From: Paucibacter aquatile
GTDB lineage: Bacteria > Pseudomonadota > Gammaproteobacteria > Burkholderiales > Burkholderiaceae_C
Reading direction: 5' to 3'
NCBI RefSeq assembly: GCF_002885975.1
Contig: NZ_POSP01000003.1
Span: 186,001 to 250,000, forward strand
DNA: 64,000 bases
A program made the position numbers and the translations under genes. The notes beneath the pieces were generated by a model that was given only the letters and a program-made list of their open reading frames with translations, was not told the DNA's origin and searched no databases. Positions 15,308 to 24,815 of the stretch are shown piece after piece (position 1 is the stretch's first letter; every line of letters begins with the position of its first letter).

Positions 15308-15946
15308 ATGAAGACGACTGCACTGAACTCGGCCCTGCTCGTGGCCGTCCTGGGTTTGAGCGCTTGCGCCAACACCCAGCCTGTGGCCGCTCCGGCTGCC
15401 GCGCCGGCACCCGCTCCGGTGGTGGCCGCTGCGCCGGCACCGGCTCCGGTGGCTGCCCCGGTCGCTGCGCCGGCGCTTGAACTGATCAAGGAGTTGTATG
15501 TGGTGCTGCCCGAGTCGGGCCGTGTCCATGCCTTCGGTGATCTGAAGAACTACCAGGATTTCCTGAACCACGGCGAAGTGACCCTGACCCGCACCAAGAT
15601 TGGTGAAGGCCCAGGCGGCGCGACCCTGGTGTTCGGCATCACTGGCGACGATGTCAAGGGCAACCGCCCCAGCCTCGGCGAAAAGGCCTTGAGCGGCCAG
15701 TTCGGCGGCGCGCCCGAGTTCTACGGCGAAGTGCTCAAGGGCAATCGCTTCTACGTGTTCGGCGACCTGAAGGACATGAAGGACTTCCTGGCCTTCGGCG
15801 AAGTGCCTTACAGCTTCACCGAGATCGGCAGCGGCCCCAAGGGCGAGACCCTGGTCTATGTGATGAACAAGGACAGCGTCAAGGGTGGCAAGCCGATGAA
15901 CCGGGTGGAGCGTTTCAAGTCTCTGCGCGTGGCGCAAAAGTCCTGA
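15308..15946 (+). CDS. Small lipoprotein with two internal repeats in the pst operon
   Basis: A 212-residue predicted lipoprotein. The signal peptide ends in the lipobox LSAC (Cys20), followed by an Ala/Pro linker (residues 24-55) typical of a periplasm-spanning tether. The folded part holds two related units of about 65 residues, each with VxFGDLK(N/D)xxDFLxxGEV and a following T.(I/K)G.GP.G.TLV.(G/V)(I/M) segment. I do not recognise a named family. An SD (AAGGA) precedes the ATG. Being between pstS and pstC it is probably Pho-regulated and could assist phosphate capture or link the transporter to the envelope; that is inference only. Confidence 0.75.
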   Translation: MKTTALNSALLVAVLGLSACANTQPVAAPAAAPAPAPVVAAAPAPAPVAAPVAAPALELIKELYVVLPESGRVHAFGDLKNYQDFLNHGEVTLTRTKIGEGPGGATLVFGITGDDVKGNRPSLGEKALSGQFGGAPEFYGEVLKGNRFYVFGDLKDMKDFLAFGEVPYSFTEIGSGPKGETLVYVMNKDSVKGGKPMNRVERFKSLRVAQKS

Positions 15947-16052
15947 ATACAAAACCTGGCTCTGTCCTTACTTTGAGCCTCTGAGAGAAAAAGGGTGAGC
16001 AGGCCAGTCCTGCCCACCCTTGACCACCATCAGCGCGGAACTTTTCCAAGCC

Positions 16053-18311
16053 ATGAATACTGCCAGTCCCACCCAAACGGCCATCAGCGTCGACCGAGCC
16101 ATGAGCCGGCGCCTGCTGACCGACAAGCTGTTCGAGAAGTTGATGACCGTCGGCGGCCTCAGCGTCATCGTCGCCGTGTCGGCCATCTTCGTCTATCTGG
16201 TCAGCGTGGTGGTGCCGCTGTTCATGCCGCCTGGCATAGATCACCGCGCCCAGTTCGCCACCCCGGGCGGCAACGCTCAAGCCACCCTCACCCTGACGGG
16301 TGAGGAACAGCGCGAGATCGGCTCGCGCGTGGGCGCAGGTGGCGCCATCACCTTCTTCAAGTTCGCCTCGGGCGAGACCATCGGCCAGGTGCAAGTGCCC
16401 GTGCCGGAGGGTGTGCGCATCACCAGCGCCGAGACCGGCGAGCGCCGCAGCTTCTCACAGGCCTTCGGTCTGTCGGATGGCCGCGTGCTGCTGGTCAAGC
16501 AAAGTTTCTCGGTCAGCTTCCCCAACAACAAGCGCGTGATCACGCCCGCCCTGGCCTACCCGGTCGGCGAAGCACCGCTGGCCCTGGACCCGCAAGGCCG
16601 CGCCATCCAGCTGATCGGCATGCAGCAGTCGGACGATGGCTCGACCATCGCCGCCGTCACGGAAGACGGACGCCTGCTGCTCTCCGCCGTGAACATCAGC
16701 AACAATGCGATGACGGGCGAGACCAAGAGCGAGGTACAGAGCTCCGAAATCGCCAACCCGCCCGCCGGCATTCGCCAGTTGGTGGTGGAAGCCAAGCAAC
16801 GCGAGCTCTATGTGTTGCACGGCGACGCCAAGCTGGCGCGCTACAACATCAGCGACAAGAGCAATCCCAAACTGCTGGAAACCGTGGACTTGGCCAAGGG
16901 CCAGAAGGTCACGGCCCTGACCATGCTCAGCGGTGGCTACTCGCTGATCGTCGGCACCGACAAGGGTGAGCTGAGCCAGTGGTTCCTGGTGCGCACCGAA
17001 GGCGCCAACTTCAGCATGACCCGAATCCGTGACTTCAAGCCCATGCCGGCTGCGGTCACGGCCCTGGCGCCGGAGTTCTTCCGCAAGGGCTTCATCGTCG
17101 GCGATGCCGCCGGCAATCTGGGCAGCTATTTCGCCACCTCGCAACGCCTGCTCTTCGTCGAGAAACTCAGCGACAAGCCGCTGACCGTGCTCGGCGTGCC
17201 GCCGCGCGGCAACGGCTATCTGGCGCAGGATGAGGCCGGCCGCGTCTACACCGCCGCCGTCGACAACCACTACCCGGAAGTCTCCTTCAGCAGCCTGTGG
17301 AGCAAGGTCTGGTACGAGAGCTATGAAGAGCCTGACTACGTCTGGCAAAGCTCGGCCTCGAACGCTGACTTCGAACCCAAGTTCAGCCTGGCCCCGCTGA
17401 CCTACGGCACCATCAAGGCCGCCACCTACGCCATGCTGGTGGCGATGCCGCTGGCCATTCTGGGCGCCATCTTCACCGCCTATTTCATGACCCAGCGCAT
17501 GCGCGAAATCGTCAAGCCCTCGATCGAGGTCATGGCCGCGCTGCCCACTGTGGTGCTGGGCTTCCTGGCCGGGCTGTGGCTGGCTCCGCTGGTGGAGAAC
17601 AACCTCGCCGGCGTCTTGATGAGTTTGCTGCTGCTGCCGGCGGCCATGGTGCTTGCATCCTTTGTCTGGCACCTGATGCCCCGCAGCCTGGTCGAACGTG
17701 TCGGCCTGGGCTGGGAAGCCGCCCTGCTGATGCCCATTGTCGCCCTGGCCATTTGGGGTTTCTTCCAGCTGGGCCACCCGATCGAGGCCGCCTTCTTCGG
17801 TGGTGACCTGCCGCACTGGTTGTCCAACACGGCCGGCATCAGCTTCGAGCAGCGCAACTCGCTGGTGGTGGGCATTGCCATGGGCTTCGCCGTCACCCCG
17901 ACCATCTTCTCGATCGCCGAAGACGCGATCTTCAGCGTGCCCAAGTCGCTGACCTCGGGTTCGCTGGCCCTGGGTGCCACGCCCTGGCAGACCATGATGG
18001 GCGTGGTGCTGCTGACCGCCAGCCCTGGCATCTTCTCGGCCGTGATGATCGGCCTGGGCCGTGCGGTCGGTGAAACCATGATCGTGCTGATGGCCACCGG
18101 CAACACCGCCGTGATGGACTTCAGCATGTTCTCGGGCTTCCGCACCCTGTCCGCCAATATCGGCGTCGAAATGCCCGAGGCCGGCGTTGGTGAAACCCAT
18201 TACCGCCTGCTCTTCCTGTCCGCCCTGGTGTTGTTCGCCTTCACCTTCCTCGTCAACACCCTCGCCGAGCTGATTCGTCAGCGCCTGCGCGAGAAGTACA
18301 GCACCATCTGA
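16053..18311 (+). CDS. pstC: Phosphate ABC transporter permease PstC, long form
   Basis: Inner-membrane permease of the Pst system, about 752 residues against roughly 320 for E. coli PstC. One N-terminal membrane segment (VIVAVSAIFVYLVSVVVPLF) is followed by a large extracytoplasmic region of nearly 400 residues with short beta-strand repeats resembling a propeller (VGTDKGELSQW, GDAAGNLGSYF). The permease core begins around YGTIKAATYAMLVAMPLAIL and includes the ATPase-contacting loop GSLALGATPWQTMM. The frame can begin at TTG 16020, but ATG 16053 is preferred because neither has a strong SD and ATG is the commoner start. Such long forms occur in other proteobacteria. Confidence 0.88.
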   Translation: MNTASPTQTAISVDRAMSRRLLTDKLFEKLMTVGGLSVIVAVSAIFVYLVSVVVPLFMPPGIDHRAQFATPGGNAQATLTLTGEEQREIGSRVGAGGAITFFKFASGETIGQVQVPVPEGVRITSAETGERRSFSQAFGLSDGRVLLVKQSFSVSFPNNKRVITPALAYPVGEAPLALDPQGRAIQLIGMQQSDDGSTIAAVTEDGRLLLSAVNISNNAMTGETKSEVQSSEIANPPAGIRQLVVEAKQRELYVLHGDAKLARYNISDKSNPKLLETVDLAKGQKVTALTMLSGGYSLIVGTDKGELSQWFLVRTEGANFSMTRIRDFKPMPAAVTALAPEFFRKGFIVGDAAGNLGSYFATSQRLLFVEKLSDKPLTVLGVPPRGNGYLAQDEAGRVYTAAVDNHYPEVSFSSLWSKVWYESYEEPDYVWQSSASNADFEPKFSLAPLTYGTIKAATYAMLVAMPLAILGAIFTAYFMTQRMREIVKPSIEVMAALPTVVLGFLAGLWLAPLVENNLAGVLMSLLLLPAAMVLASFVWHLMPRSLVERVGLGWEAALLMPIVALAIWGFFQLGHPIEAAFFGGDLPHWLSNTAGISFEQRNSLVVGIAMGFAVTPTIFSIAEDAIFSVPKSLTSGSLALGATPWQTMMGVVLLTASPGIFSAVMIGLGRAVGETMIVLMATGNTAVMDFSMFSGFRTLSANIGVEMPEAGVGETHYRLLFLSALVLFAFTFLVNTLAELIRQRLREKYSTI

Positions 18312-18327
18312 CGGAGCACGATCAATC

Positions 18328-19983
18328 ATGAAAGACTGGTTCAAAAGCGGCTCGCCCTGGATCTGGCTCACCGCCGGTGCCGTGGCAGTGTCCGTGCTGG
18401 CTGTGGCCGGCGTGATGGCCCTGACGGCCCTGCGTGGCCTCGGCCACTTCTGGCCCAAGGCGGTCATCGAGACCACCTACAAGGAACGTGACGGCTCCAC
18501 CATCGGCCTGATCGGCGAAATCCGTGAACGCGAAGAGGTGTCTGTGCGCCGCCTGCGCGAAGCGGGCTTCGTGATCCCGGGTGATGACACCTTCACCGAC
18601 CGCGTGCTCATCAAGATGGGCAACCGCGATGTGTCGGGTGTGGATTTCCGCTGGTTCCCTCTGCCCTTGCTGGGCGAACAGACCAAGCCGCACGACGTCA
18701 TCACCGTCGAGCGTCGCGAGTGGGGCAATTTCTACGGTCATCTGGTGGCCGTCAAGCAAGAAGGTCAACTGATTGCCAGCGGCGAAGCCGCCTGGGCGCC
18801 GCTGCAAGAACGCACCGCCCGTGCCCAGGACCTGTTCAAGCAGATCCACAAGCTCGAGAAGCAAGAGATTGGCAAAGTCAACTACGAGCTCGAGCGCCTG
18901 CGCCTGAGCGAACGCCGCCTGCAACTGGAAGACCACCTGGACGATGCCGCCAAGGCCAGTCTGGCTGCCAAGCGCGAAGCCCTGAACAAGGAGTTCGGCG
19001 CCCTGCAGGAAAAGACCGACGCCTTGCGCAAGCAACTGGCCCGCGACAGTTTTGTCGCCCGCGTGGCCGACGGCCGCGAAGTGGAAGTGCCCCTGGCCCA
19101 GGTGGCCGATGTCTACCGCGCCAACACCATGGGCCTGTTCGACAAGATCAGCCACTACGCCAAGAAGCTGGGCGAGTTCATCTGGGACGACCCGCGTGAA
19201 GCCAACACCGAAGGCGGCATCTTCCCCGCCATTTTCGGCACGGTGATGATGGTGCTGCTGATGGCCGTGATCGTGACGCCGCTGGGCATCATGGCTGGCA
19301 TCTATATGCGCGAGTACGCCAAGCAAGGCACCCTGATCCGCATCATCCGCATCTCGGTGAACAACCTGGCCGGCGTGCCCTCCATCGTCTACGGCGTGTT
19401 TGGCCTGGGCTTCTTCGTCTACTTCCTGGGCGGCAACATCGACCGCCTGTTCTTCCCCGAAGCCCTGCCCGGCCCGACTTTCGGCAGCCCCGGCATCCTG
19501 TGGTCGGCCCTGACCCTGGCCCTGCTGACCCTGCCGGTGGTGATCGTGGCCACCGAAGAAGGCCTGGCCCGCGTGCCCCGCTCGGTGCGCGAAGGCAGCC
19601 TGGCCCTGGGTGCAACCAAGGCCGAGACCCTGTGGCGCACCGTGCTGCCCATTGCCAGCCCGGCCATGATGACCGGCCTGATCCTGGCCGTGGCTCGCGC
19701 GGCTGGCGAAGTGGCGCCGCTGATGCTGGTGGGCGTGGTCAAGCTGGCGCCGGCACTGCCGCTCGATGGCTTCTTCCCCTTCCTGCACCTGGAGCGCAAG
19801 TTCATGCACCTGGGCTTCCACATCTATGACGTGGGATTCCAAAGCCCCAATGTCGAAGCTGCACGGCCCCTGGTCTACGCGACCGCCATGCTGCTGGTGG
19901 TGGTCATCATCGGCTTGAACCTGACCGCCATTCGCATGCGCAACCGTCTGCGCGAAAAATTCAAAGAGCTGGACTCGGTCTGA
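18328..19983 (+). CDS. pstA: Phosphate ABC transporter permease PstA, long form
   Basis: Second Pst permease, 551 residues against about 300 in E. coli. After a first membrane segment (WIWLTAGAVAVSVLAVAGVMAL), residues about 60-300 form an extracytoplasmic insert containing a heptad-like helical stretch (LFKQIHKLEKQEIGK to LRKQLARDS), a likely coiled coil. The transport core starts at GGIFPAIFGTVMMVLLMAV and contains the EAA-type loop GSLALGATKAETLWRTVLP. It starts 16 bases after pstC, so both are co-translated and their enlarged periplasmic parts probably pack together. Confidence 0.92.
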   Translation: MKDWFKSGSPWIWLTAGAVAVSVLAVAGVMALTALRGLGHFWPKAVIETTYKERDGSTIGLIGEIREREEVSVRRLREAGFVIPGDDTFTDRVLIKMGNRDVSGVDFRWFPLPLLGEQTKPHDVITVERREWGNFYGHLVAVKQEGQLIASGEAAWAPLQERTARAQDLFKQIHKLEKQEIGKVNYELERLRLSERRLQLEDHLDDAAKASLAAKREALNKEFGALQEKTDALRKQLARDSFVARVADGREVEVPLAQVADVYRANTMGLFDKISHYAKKLGEFIWDDPREANTEGGIFPAIFGTVMMVLLMAVIVTPLGIMAGIYMREYAKQGTLIRIIRISVNNLAGVPSIVYGVFGLGFFVYFLGGNIDRLFFPEALPGPTFGSPGILWSALTLALLTLPVVIVATEEGLARVPRSVREGSLALGATKAETLWRTVLPIASPAMMTGLILAVARAAGEVAPLMLVGVVKLAPALPLDGFFPFLHLERKFMHLGFHIYDVGFQSPNVEAARPLVYATAMLLVVVIIGLNLTAIRMRNRLREKFKELDSV

Positions 19984-20045
19984 TGCCCTGATTGCATCGC
20001 CCTGCCCCACACTCTGCCCCACACTATTGATCTGGAGAGACTTTC

Positions 20046-20894
20046 ATGAGCTCCCTCACCCAAACCGCCGAACTGCCCAAGCTGAAGATCGCCACCGCCG
20101 TGCCTGAGTCGGCCGTGCCGCTCAAGCCGCTGGAAGAACTGGACGTGGCCCTGGCGGTCAAGAACCTGAACCTGTTCTACGGTGCCAAGCAGGCCTTGCA
20201 CAACGTCTCGCTGAACATTCCGCGCGGCCATGTGGTTGCCTTCATTGGCCCCAGCGGCTGTGGCAAGTCCACCCTGCTGCGCTGCTTCAACCGCATGAAC
20301 GATCTGGTGGATGGCTGCCGTATCGAAGGCGAGGTGCAGCTGGACCAGAAGAACATCTTCGACCGCAGCGTCAACGTGGCCCAGCTGCGTCGTCGGGTCG
20401 GCATGGTGTTCCAGAAGCCCAACCCCTTCCCCAAATCCATCTACGAAAACGTGGCCTACGGCCTGCGCCTGCTGGGTGTCAAGGACCGTGCCCAGCTGGA
20501 TGAAACGGTGGAGCGCTCGCTGCGCCAGGCCGCGCTGTGGAATGAAGTCAAGGACCGCCTGGACAGCAGCGGCCTGAGCCTCTCCGGCGGTCAGCAACAA
20601 CGTCTGGTGATTGCCCGCGCCATTGCCCTGGAGCCCGAAGTGCTGCTGCTGGACGAGCCCTGCTCGGCCCTGGACCCGATCGCCACCGCCAAGATCGAAG
20701 AGCTGCTGCAAGAGCTCAAGACCAAGTACACCATCGTCATCGTGACCCACAGCATGCAACAGGCCGCTCGTGTCTCCGACTTCGTGGCCTATATGTACCT
20801 GGGTGAGCTGGTCGAGTACGGTGCCACGCGCGAGGTTTTCATGAAGCCCAAGCGCAAGGAAACCGAAGACTACATCACCGGCCGCTTCGGTTGA
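20046..20894 (+). CDS. pstB: Phosphate ABC transporter ATP-binding protein
   Basis: Cytoplasmic ATPase of the Pst transporter, 282 residues. Walker A is GPSGCGKST at residues 68-76, the Q-loop is in VFQKPNPFP, the signature is LSGGQQQRL, Walker B is LLLDEPCSALDP and the switch His is in VTHSMQQA. The N-terminus has about 30 extra residues before the first strand compared with E. coli PstB. It lies 62 bases after pstA with its own SD-like GGAGA. A short GC hairpin lies between it and phoU. Confidence 0.96.
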   Translation: MSSLTQTAELPKLKIATAVPESAVPLKPLEELDVALAVKNLNLFYGAKQALHNVSLNIPRGHVVAFIGPSGCGKSTLLRCFNRMNDLVDGCRIEGEVQLDQKNIFDRSVNVAQLRRRVGMVFQKPNPFPKSIYENVAYGLRLLGVKDRAQLDETVERSLRQAALWNEVKDRLDSSGLSLSGGQQQRLVIARAIALEPEVLLLDEPCSALDPIATAKIEELLQELKTKYTIVIVTHSMQQAARVSDFVAYMYLGELVEYGATREVFMKPKRKETEDYITGRFG

Positions 20895-20978
20895 GCCCAC
20901 GGGCGGCACGGCCGCCTCTCAGCGCAAGCTGCTCGTTAGACTGCAACGATTGATTCAAATTCGCAAAGGGTAGAAGTC

Positions 20979-21692
20979 ATGGGTGACAAACATCTGTCGA
21001 GCCAGTTCGATCTGGAATTGAGCGGTATCTCGACCCGCGTTCTGGAAATGGGCGGCCTGGTGGAATCGCAGGTGGAACTGGCTGTCTCGGCCCTGACCTC
21101 CTTCGACGGTGACATTGCCTCGCGCGTGCTGGTCGCTGAAGAGCGCGTCAACCAGATGGAGGTCGAGATCGACCACGACCTCTCCGCCATCATCGCCCTG
21201 CGCCAGCCCACCGCCCGCGATCTGCGACTCTTGATCGCCATCTCCAAGACCATCGGCAACCTCGAGCGCGTCGGCGATGAAGCCGCACGCATCGCCCGCA
21301 CCGTGCACCGCCTGATCAACTCGGGCGTGTTCAGCCGCCTGCGACTGCCGGTCAGCGACATCTCCTTCGAGGCCGAGCTGGCCACGGCCTCGCTGCGCAA
21401 GGCGCTGGACGCCTTCGCCCGCCTGGACACCGTGCAAGCGCTGGAAGTGATCAAGCAGGACAACCAGATCGACCAGGAATTCGACGGCCTGATGCGCAAG
21501 CTCATCACCTACATGATGGAAGACCCGCGCACCATCTCGGCCTCCATCGATCTGGTGTTCGTGGCCAAGGCGATCGAGCGTGTGGGTGACCACGCCAAGA
21601 ACCTGGCCGAACAGATCATCTACATCGTCAAGGGCACGGACATCCGCCACAACCCCATGGACACCGTGGAATCCGTGGCCCTCAAAGACTGA
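20979..21692 (+). CDS. phoU: Phosphate signalling regulator PhoU
   Basis: All-helical, metal-binding cytoplasmic protein, 237 residues, which connects the Pst transporter to PhoR and keeps the Pho response off when phosphate is plentiful. Two PhoU repeats are visible, each with a metal-coordinating helix: AEERVNQMEVEIDHD and the later KQDNQIDQEFDGL, together with ISKTIGNLERVGDEAARIA and AKAIERVGDHAKNLAEQIIY. Its position between pstB and phoB fits this role. Confidence 0.95.
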   Translation: MGDKHLSSQFDLELSGISTRVLEMGGLVESQVELAVSALTSFDGDIASRVLVAEERVNQMEVEIDHDLSAIIALRQPTARDLRLLIAISKTIGNLERVGDEAARIARTVHRLINSGVFSRLRLPVSDISFEAELATASLRKALDAFARLDTVQALEVIKQDNQIDQEFDGLMRKLITYMMEDPRTISASIDLVFVAKAIERVGDHAKNLAEQIIYIVKGTDIRHNPMDTVESVALKD

Positions 21693-21722
21693 TCAACCTC
21701 ATTCGAAAAGAAGAAGCACAGC

Positions 21723-22424
21723 ATGTCGAGGATTCTTGTTGTCGAAGACGAGTCGGCGATTGCCGAACTTATCTCCATCAATCTGCGCCACTCCGGTTTC
21801 GAAGTGACCCTGGCCAGCAGCGCAGACCAAGCACAGTACGAGGTCGACCGGGTGCTGCCCGATCTGGTGGTGCTGGACTGGATGCTGCCCGGCCAGAGCG
21901 GTCTGGCCCTGGCCCGCCAATGGCGCGGCCAGCAACGCACCAAGGACCTGCCCATCATCATGCTGACGGCCCGTGCCGAAGAGACCGACAAGGTCTCGGG
22001 CCTGGACGCCGGGGCCGATGACTACCTGACCAAACCGTTTTCCACCAACGAGCTGCTGGCCCGCATCCGCGCGGTGCTGCGCCGCAAGGCGCCCGAGGCG
22101 CTGGATTCCGTGGTGACGATTGGCGGGCTGAGCCTGGACCCCGGCACCCGCCGGGTCAGCCGCGAAGGTGCCGAGGTCAAGCTGGGCCCTACCGAGTTCC
22201 GTCTGCTGCACTTCTTCATGAGCCACCCCGAGCGCGTGCACAGCCGCTCGCAGCTGCTGGACCGGGTCTGGGGCGACCATGTCTTCATCGAAGAGCGCAC
22301 CGTGGACGTGCACGTCAAGCGCCTGCGCGAAGCGCTGGAGCGCGTGCAATGTGCGCGCATGATCGAGACCGTGCGCGGCGCCGGCTACCGCCTGTCGCAG
22401 CAAGCCCAGCCCCTGTCGGCCTGA
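21723..22424 (+). CDS. phoB: Phosphate regulon response regulator
   Basis: OmpR-family transcription factor of 233 residues. The receiver domain has acidic residues EDE at 8-10, the phospho-acceptor Asp52 (VLDWMLPG), Thr in MLTAR and Lys in YLTKPF. The C-terminal winged helix has GPTEFRLLHFFMSHPERVHSRSQLLDRVWG and the recognition part ERTVDVHVKRLREAL. It is expected to bind the Pho box upstream of pstS. It starts 30 bases after phoU, so the Pho regulators are encoded in the operon they control. Confidence 0.95.
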   Translation: MSRILVVEDESAIAELISINLRHSGFEVTLASSADQAQYEVDRVLPDLVVLDWMLPGQSGLALARQWRGQQRTKDLPIIMLTARAEETDKVSGLDAGADDYLTKPFSTNELLARIRAVLRRKAPEALDSVVTIGGLSLDPGTRRVSREGAEVKLGPTEFRLLHFFMSHPERVHSRSQLLDRVWGDHVFIEERTVDVHVKRLREALERVQCARMIETVRGAGYRLSQQAQPLSA

Positions 22425-22455
22425 TGACGCCGCCCTCGCCCGGAAAGCGCCCTTC

Positions 22456-23778
22456 ATGACGGTGATCGGTTTTCTCCCCCGCCTGGCTTTGGTGGGTTTG
22501 ATCGTGTTTGCCGGTGATCTGGCCGGGCGCGGCATCGGCACGCTGACGGGCTACCCCCAGCTCAGCGAATGGCTGGGCGTGGTCAGCGCCATCGTCGCGC
22601 TGCTGCTGATCGACACCTTGCGCATCCGTCGCCTGATGCAGTGGCTGCGCGAAAAGCAGCCCGGCGATGCGCCGCGCAGCAGCGGCTACTGGGGCGACCT
22701 CGCCTATCTGATCGAGCGCGCCTTGCGCAAGCGCGACCGGGCCATCGCCCACGAACGCCTGCAGCTGCAGCAGTTCCTGTCGGCCATCGAGGCCTCGCCC
22801 AACGGCGTGCTGATGCTCGATGCCCACGACCATGTCACCTGGTGCAACCGTGTCGCGGCCGACCATTTCGCGCTCGATCCGCAGCGCGATCTGCAGCAGC
22901 GCATCACCAACCTGGTCCGCTATCCCAGCTTCGTCAGCTACTTGCAGGCCGGCCGGTTCAACGAGCCCCTGCTGCTGACCAGCTCGCGCGGTTCGGGCAC
23001 GCTGTCGGTGATCGTGCGCCCCTACGGTGATGGCCTGCGCCTGGTGCTGAGCCAGGACGTGACCGAGCGTGAACGCGCCGAAGCCATGCGCCGTGATTTC
23101 GTGGCCAATGTCTCGCACGAGATTCGCACGCCCCTGACGGTGCTCAGCGGCTTCATCGAAACCATGAGCTCCCTGCCCCTGAGCGAGCCCGAACGCCGCC
23201 GGGTGCTGACCCTGATGGGCCAGCAGACCGAGCGCATGCTGAGCCTGGTCAGCGACCTGCTGACCCTGGCGCAGCTGGAAGGCAGCCCCCGCCCCGGCTC
23301 GGACCGCTGGATCGGCCTGGGTCCTCTGTTCCTGCGCCTGGGCACCGATGCCAAGGCCCTGTCCAACGGCCGCCATCAGCTCAAGATCGGCGAAGTCGGC
23401 GCGCTGGAGCTGGCGGGCGTCGAGACCGAGCTGATCAGCGCCATCAGCAATCTGCTCAGCAATGCCGTGCGCTACACCCCCGAAGGCGGCGAGATCGAAT
23501 TGAACTGGCGCCTGGCCGCCGACGGCCACGGCGAAATCTCGGTCACCGACACCGGCCCCGGCATCGCACGTGAACACCTGCCGCGACTGACCGAGCGCTT
23601 CTACCGCGTCGACGGCAGCCGCAACCGCGAAACCGGCGGCACCGGCCTGGGCCTGTCCATCGTCAAACATGTGATGCAGCGCCACGGTGGCGAGTTGCAG
23701 GTGCAGAGCGAAGTGGGCCAGGGCAGCCGCTTCACCCTGTTGCTGCCTCCCACCCGCGTGCGCCAGGCGGCGCCCTGA
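22456..23778 (+). CDS. phoR: Phosphate regulon sensor histidine kinase
   Basis: Membrane kinase of 440 residues that phosphorylates PhoB. Two N-terminal membrane segments (residues about 5-22 and 38-54) leave almost no periplasmic sensor domain, as in other PhoR proteins. A PAS domain (about 105-200; FLSAIEASPNGVLMLD) leads into the dimerisation helix with phospho-acceptor His221 (FVANVSHEIRTPL). ATP-binding boxes are N (NLLSNAVRYTP), G1 (DTGPGI), F and G2 (GTGLGLSIVKH). Input probably comes through PhoU and the Pst complex. Confidence 0.95.
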   Translation: MTVIGFLPRLALVGLIVFAGDLAGRGIGTLTGYPQLSEWLGVVSAIVALLLIDTLRIRRLMQWLREKQPGDAPRSSGYWGDLAYLIERALRKRDRAIAHERLQLQQFLSAIEASPNGVLMLDAHDHVTWCNRVAADHFALDPQRDLQQRITNLVRYPSFVSYLQAGRFNEPLLLTSSRGSGTLSVIVRPYGDGLRLVLSQDVTERERAEAMRRDFVANVSHEIRTPLTVLSGFIETMSSLPLSEPERRRVLTLMGQQTERMLSLVSDLLTLAQLEGSPRPGSDRWIGLGPLFLRLGTDAKALSNGRHQLKIGEVGALELAGVETELISAISNLLSNAVRYTPEGGEIELNWRLAADGHGEISVTDTGPGIAREHLPRLTERFYRVDGSRNRETGGTGLGLSIVKHVMQRHGGELQVQSEVGQGSRFTLLLPPTRVRQAAP

Positions 23779-23812
23779 TTTCGCGCAGGCTTCCCAGCGC
23801 TGCATCCTCACC

Positions 23813-23843
23813 AGGGCCGGCCAGGCGTTAAGCTGCCGGCCCT
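23813..23843 (+). terminator. Hairpin after phoR
   Basis: A perfect 9-bp stem (AGGGCCGGC with GCCGGCCCT) with a 13-base loop lies 35 bases after phoR. The following sequence is only weakly T-rich (GCGTCATTTC), so termination strength is uncertain. It plausibly ends the pst-pho operon before xthA. Confidence 0.5.
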
Positions 23844-23906
23844 GCGTCATTTCGGACGCATTCGACCATTTGCTTGATGTACGCGACCTGCACCGGAGCC
23901 CGCCCC

Positions 23907-24671
23907 ATGAAATTTGCCACCTGGAATGTCAACTCCCTGGCCGTTCGCCTGCCCCAGGTGCTGGACTGGCTGGCGGCCAACCCGGTCGATGGCCTGGTGC
24001 TGCAGGAAACAAAACTGACCGACGACAAGTTCCCACAAGCGGACTTCGAGGCCGCGGGTTGGCAGGTGCAGTTCTTCGGTCAGAAGACCTACAACGGCGT
24101 GGCCTTGATCAGCCGCAGTCCGGCCACCGATGTGGTGAAGAACATCCCCGGTTTCGAAGACCCCCAGGCGCGCGTGATCACCGGCACCGTCGACGGCGTG
24201 CGCTGCATCGGCGCCTATTTCCCCAACGGCCAGGCTCCCGACAGCGACAAGTTCGTTTACAAGATGGCCTGGCTGGATGCCTTGCGCAGCTTTGTCGCGG
24301 CAGAGCTTCAAACCCACCCGAACCTGCTCCTGATGGGCGACTTCAACATCGCACCGGACGACCGTGATGTCTACGACCCGGTGGCCTGGGCCGGCCAGAT
24401 CCACTGCACGCCGCAGGAACGGGCGCATTTCCAGGCCCTGATCGAGCTGCCGCTCTGCGACACCTTCCGCCTCTTCGAGCAAGCACCCAAGAGCTGGAGT
24501 TGGTGGGATTACCGCAACCTGGCTTTCCGCAAAAACCAAGGCCTGCGCATCGACCACATCCTGGCCAGCGCCGCCCTGCAGCCCAGGGTCAAGTCTTGCG
24601 TCATCGATCGCGCCCCGCGCAAGAACGAACGCCCCAGCGACCACGCGCCGGTCTGGGTGGAACTGGGCTGA
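23907..24671 (+). CDS. xthA: Exodeoxyribonuclease III
   Basis: DNA-repair nuclease of the endonuclease/exonuclease/phosphatase fold, 254 residues: AP endonuclease and 3'-5' exonuclease in base excision repair. Motifs are MKFATWNVNSL (metal-binding Asn), LQETKLTD (Glu), GDFNIAPDD (catalytic Asp-Asn) and the C-terminal RIDHILAS and DHAPVWVEL (catalytic Asp-His). The frame runs upstream to 23874, but MKFATWNVNS at 23907 is the standard N-terminus of the family. It is monocistronic between phoR and a chemoreceptor. Confidence 0.95.
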   Translation: MKFATWNVNSLAVRLPQVLDWLAANPVDGLVLQETKLTDDKFPQADFEAAGWQVQFFGQKTYNGVALISRSPATDVVKNIPGFEDPQARVITGTVDGVRCIGAYFPNGQAPDSDKFVYKMAWLDALRSFVAAELQTHPNLLLMGDFNIAPDDRDVYDPVAWAGQIHCTPQERAHFQALIELPLCDTFRLFEQAPKSWSWWDYRNLAFRKNQGLRIDHILASAALQPRVKSCVIDRAPRKNERPSDHAPVWVELG

Positions 24672-24815
24672 AAGCCCGCCGCGGCCTGCAGCCGCAGCGC
24701 CGCGCACGGGGGCTGGTCATGAAGCGCCCGGGCGCGTGATACTGCGCCCAGCAGACGCGGATGCGGCCGGGACCACCGGCGGCCACGGGCGATCTGCGCC
24801 GCGAGGACGCTGCCC

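Noticed and set aside
16455..20022. Minus-strand open frames of 673 and 566 codons antisense to pstC and pstA
   Set aside because: Gln/His/Gly-rich composition with no domain; they lie exactly opposite conserved permease genes and arise from high-GC third positions.
20902..20916. Short GC hairpin between pstB and phoU as a terminator
   Set aside because: Six-bp stem, 3-base loop and no T-run; phoU, phoB and phoR follow closely and are expected to be cotranscribed.
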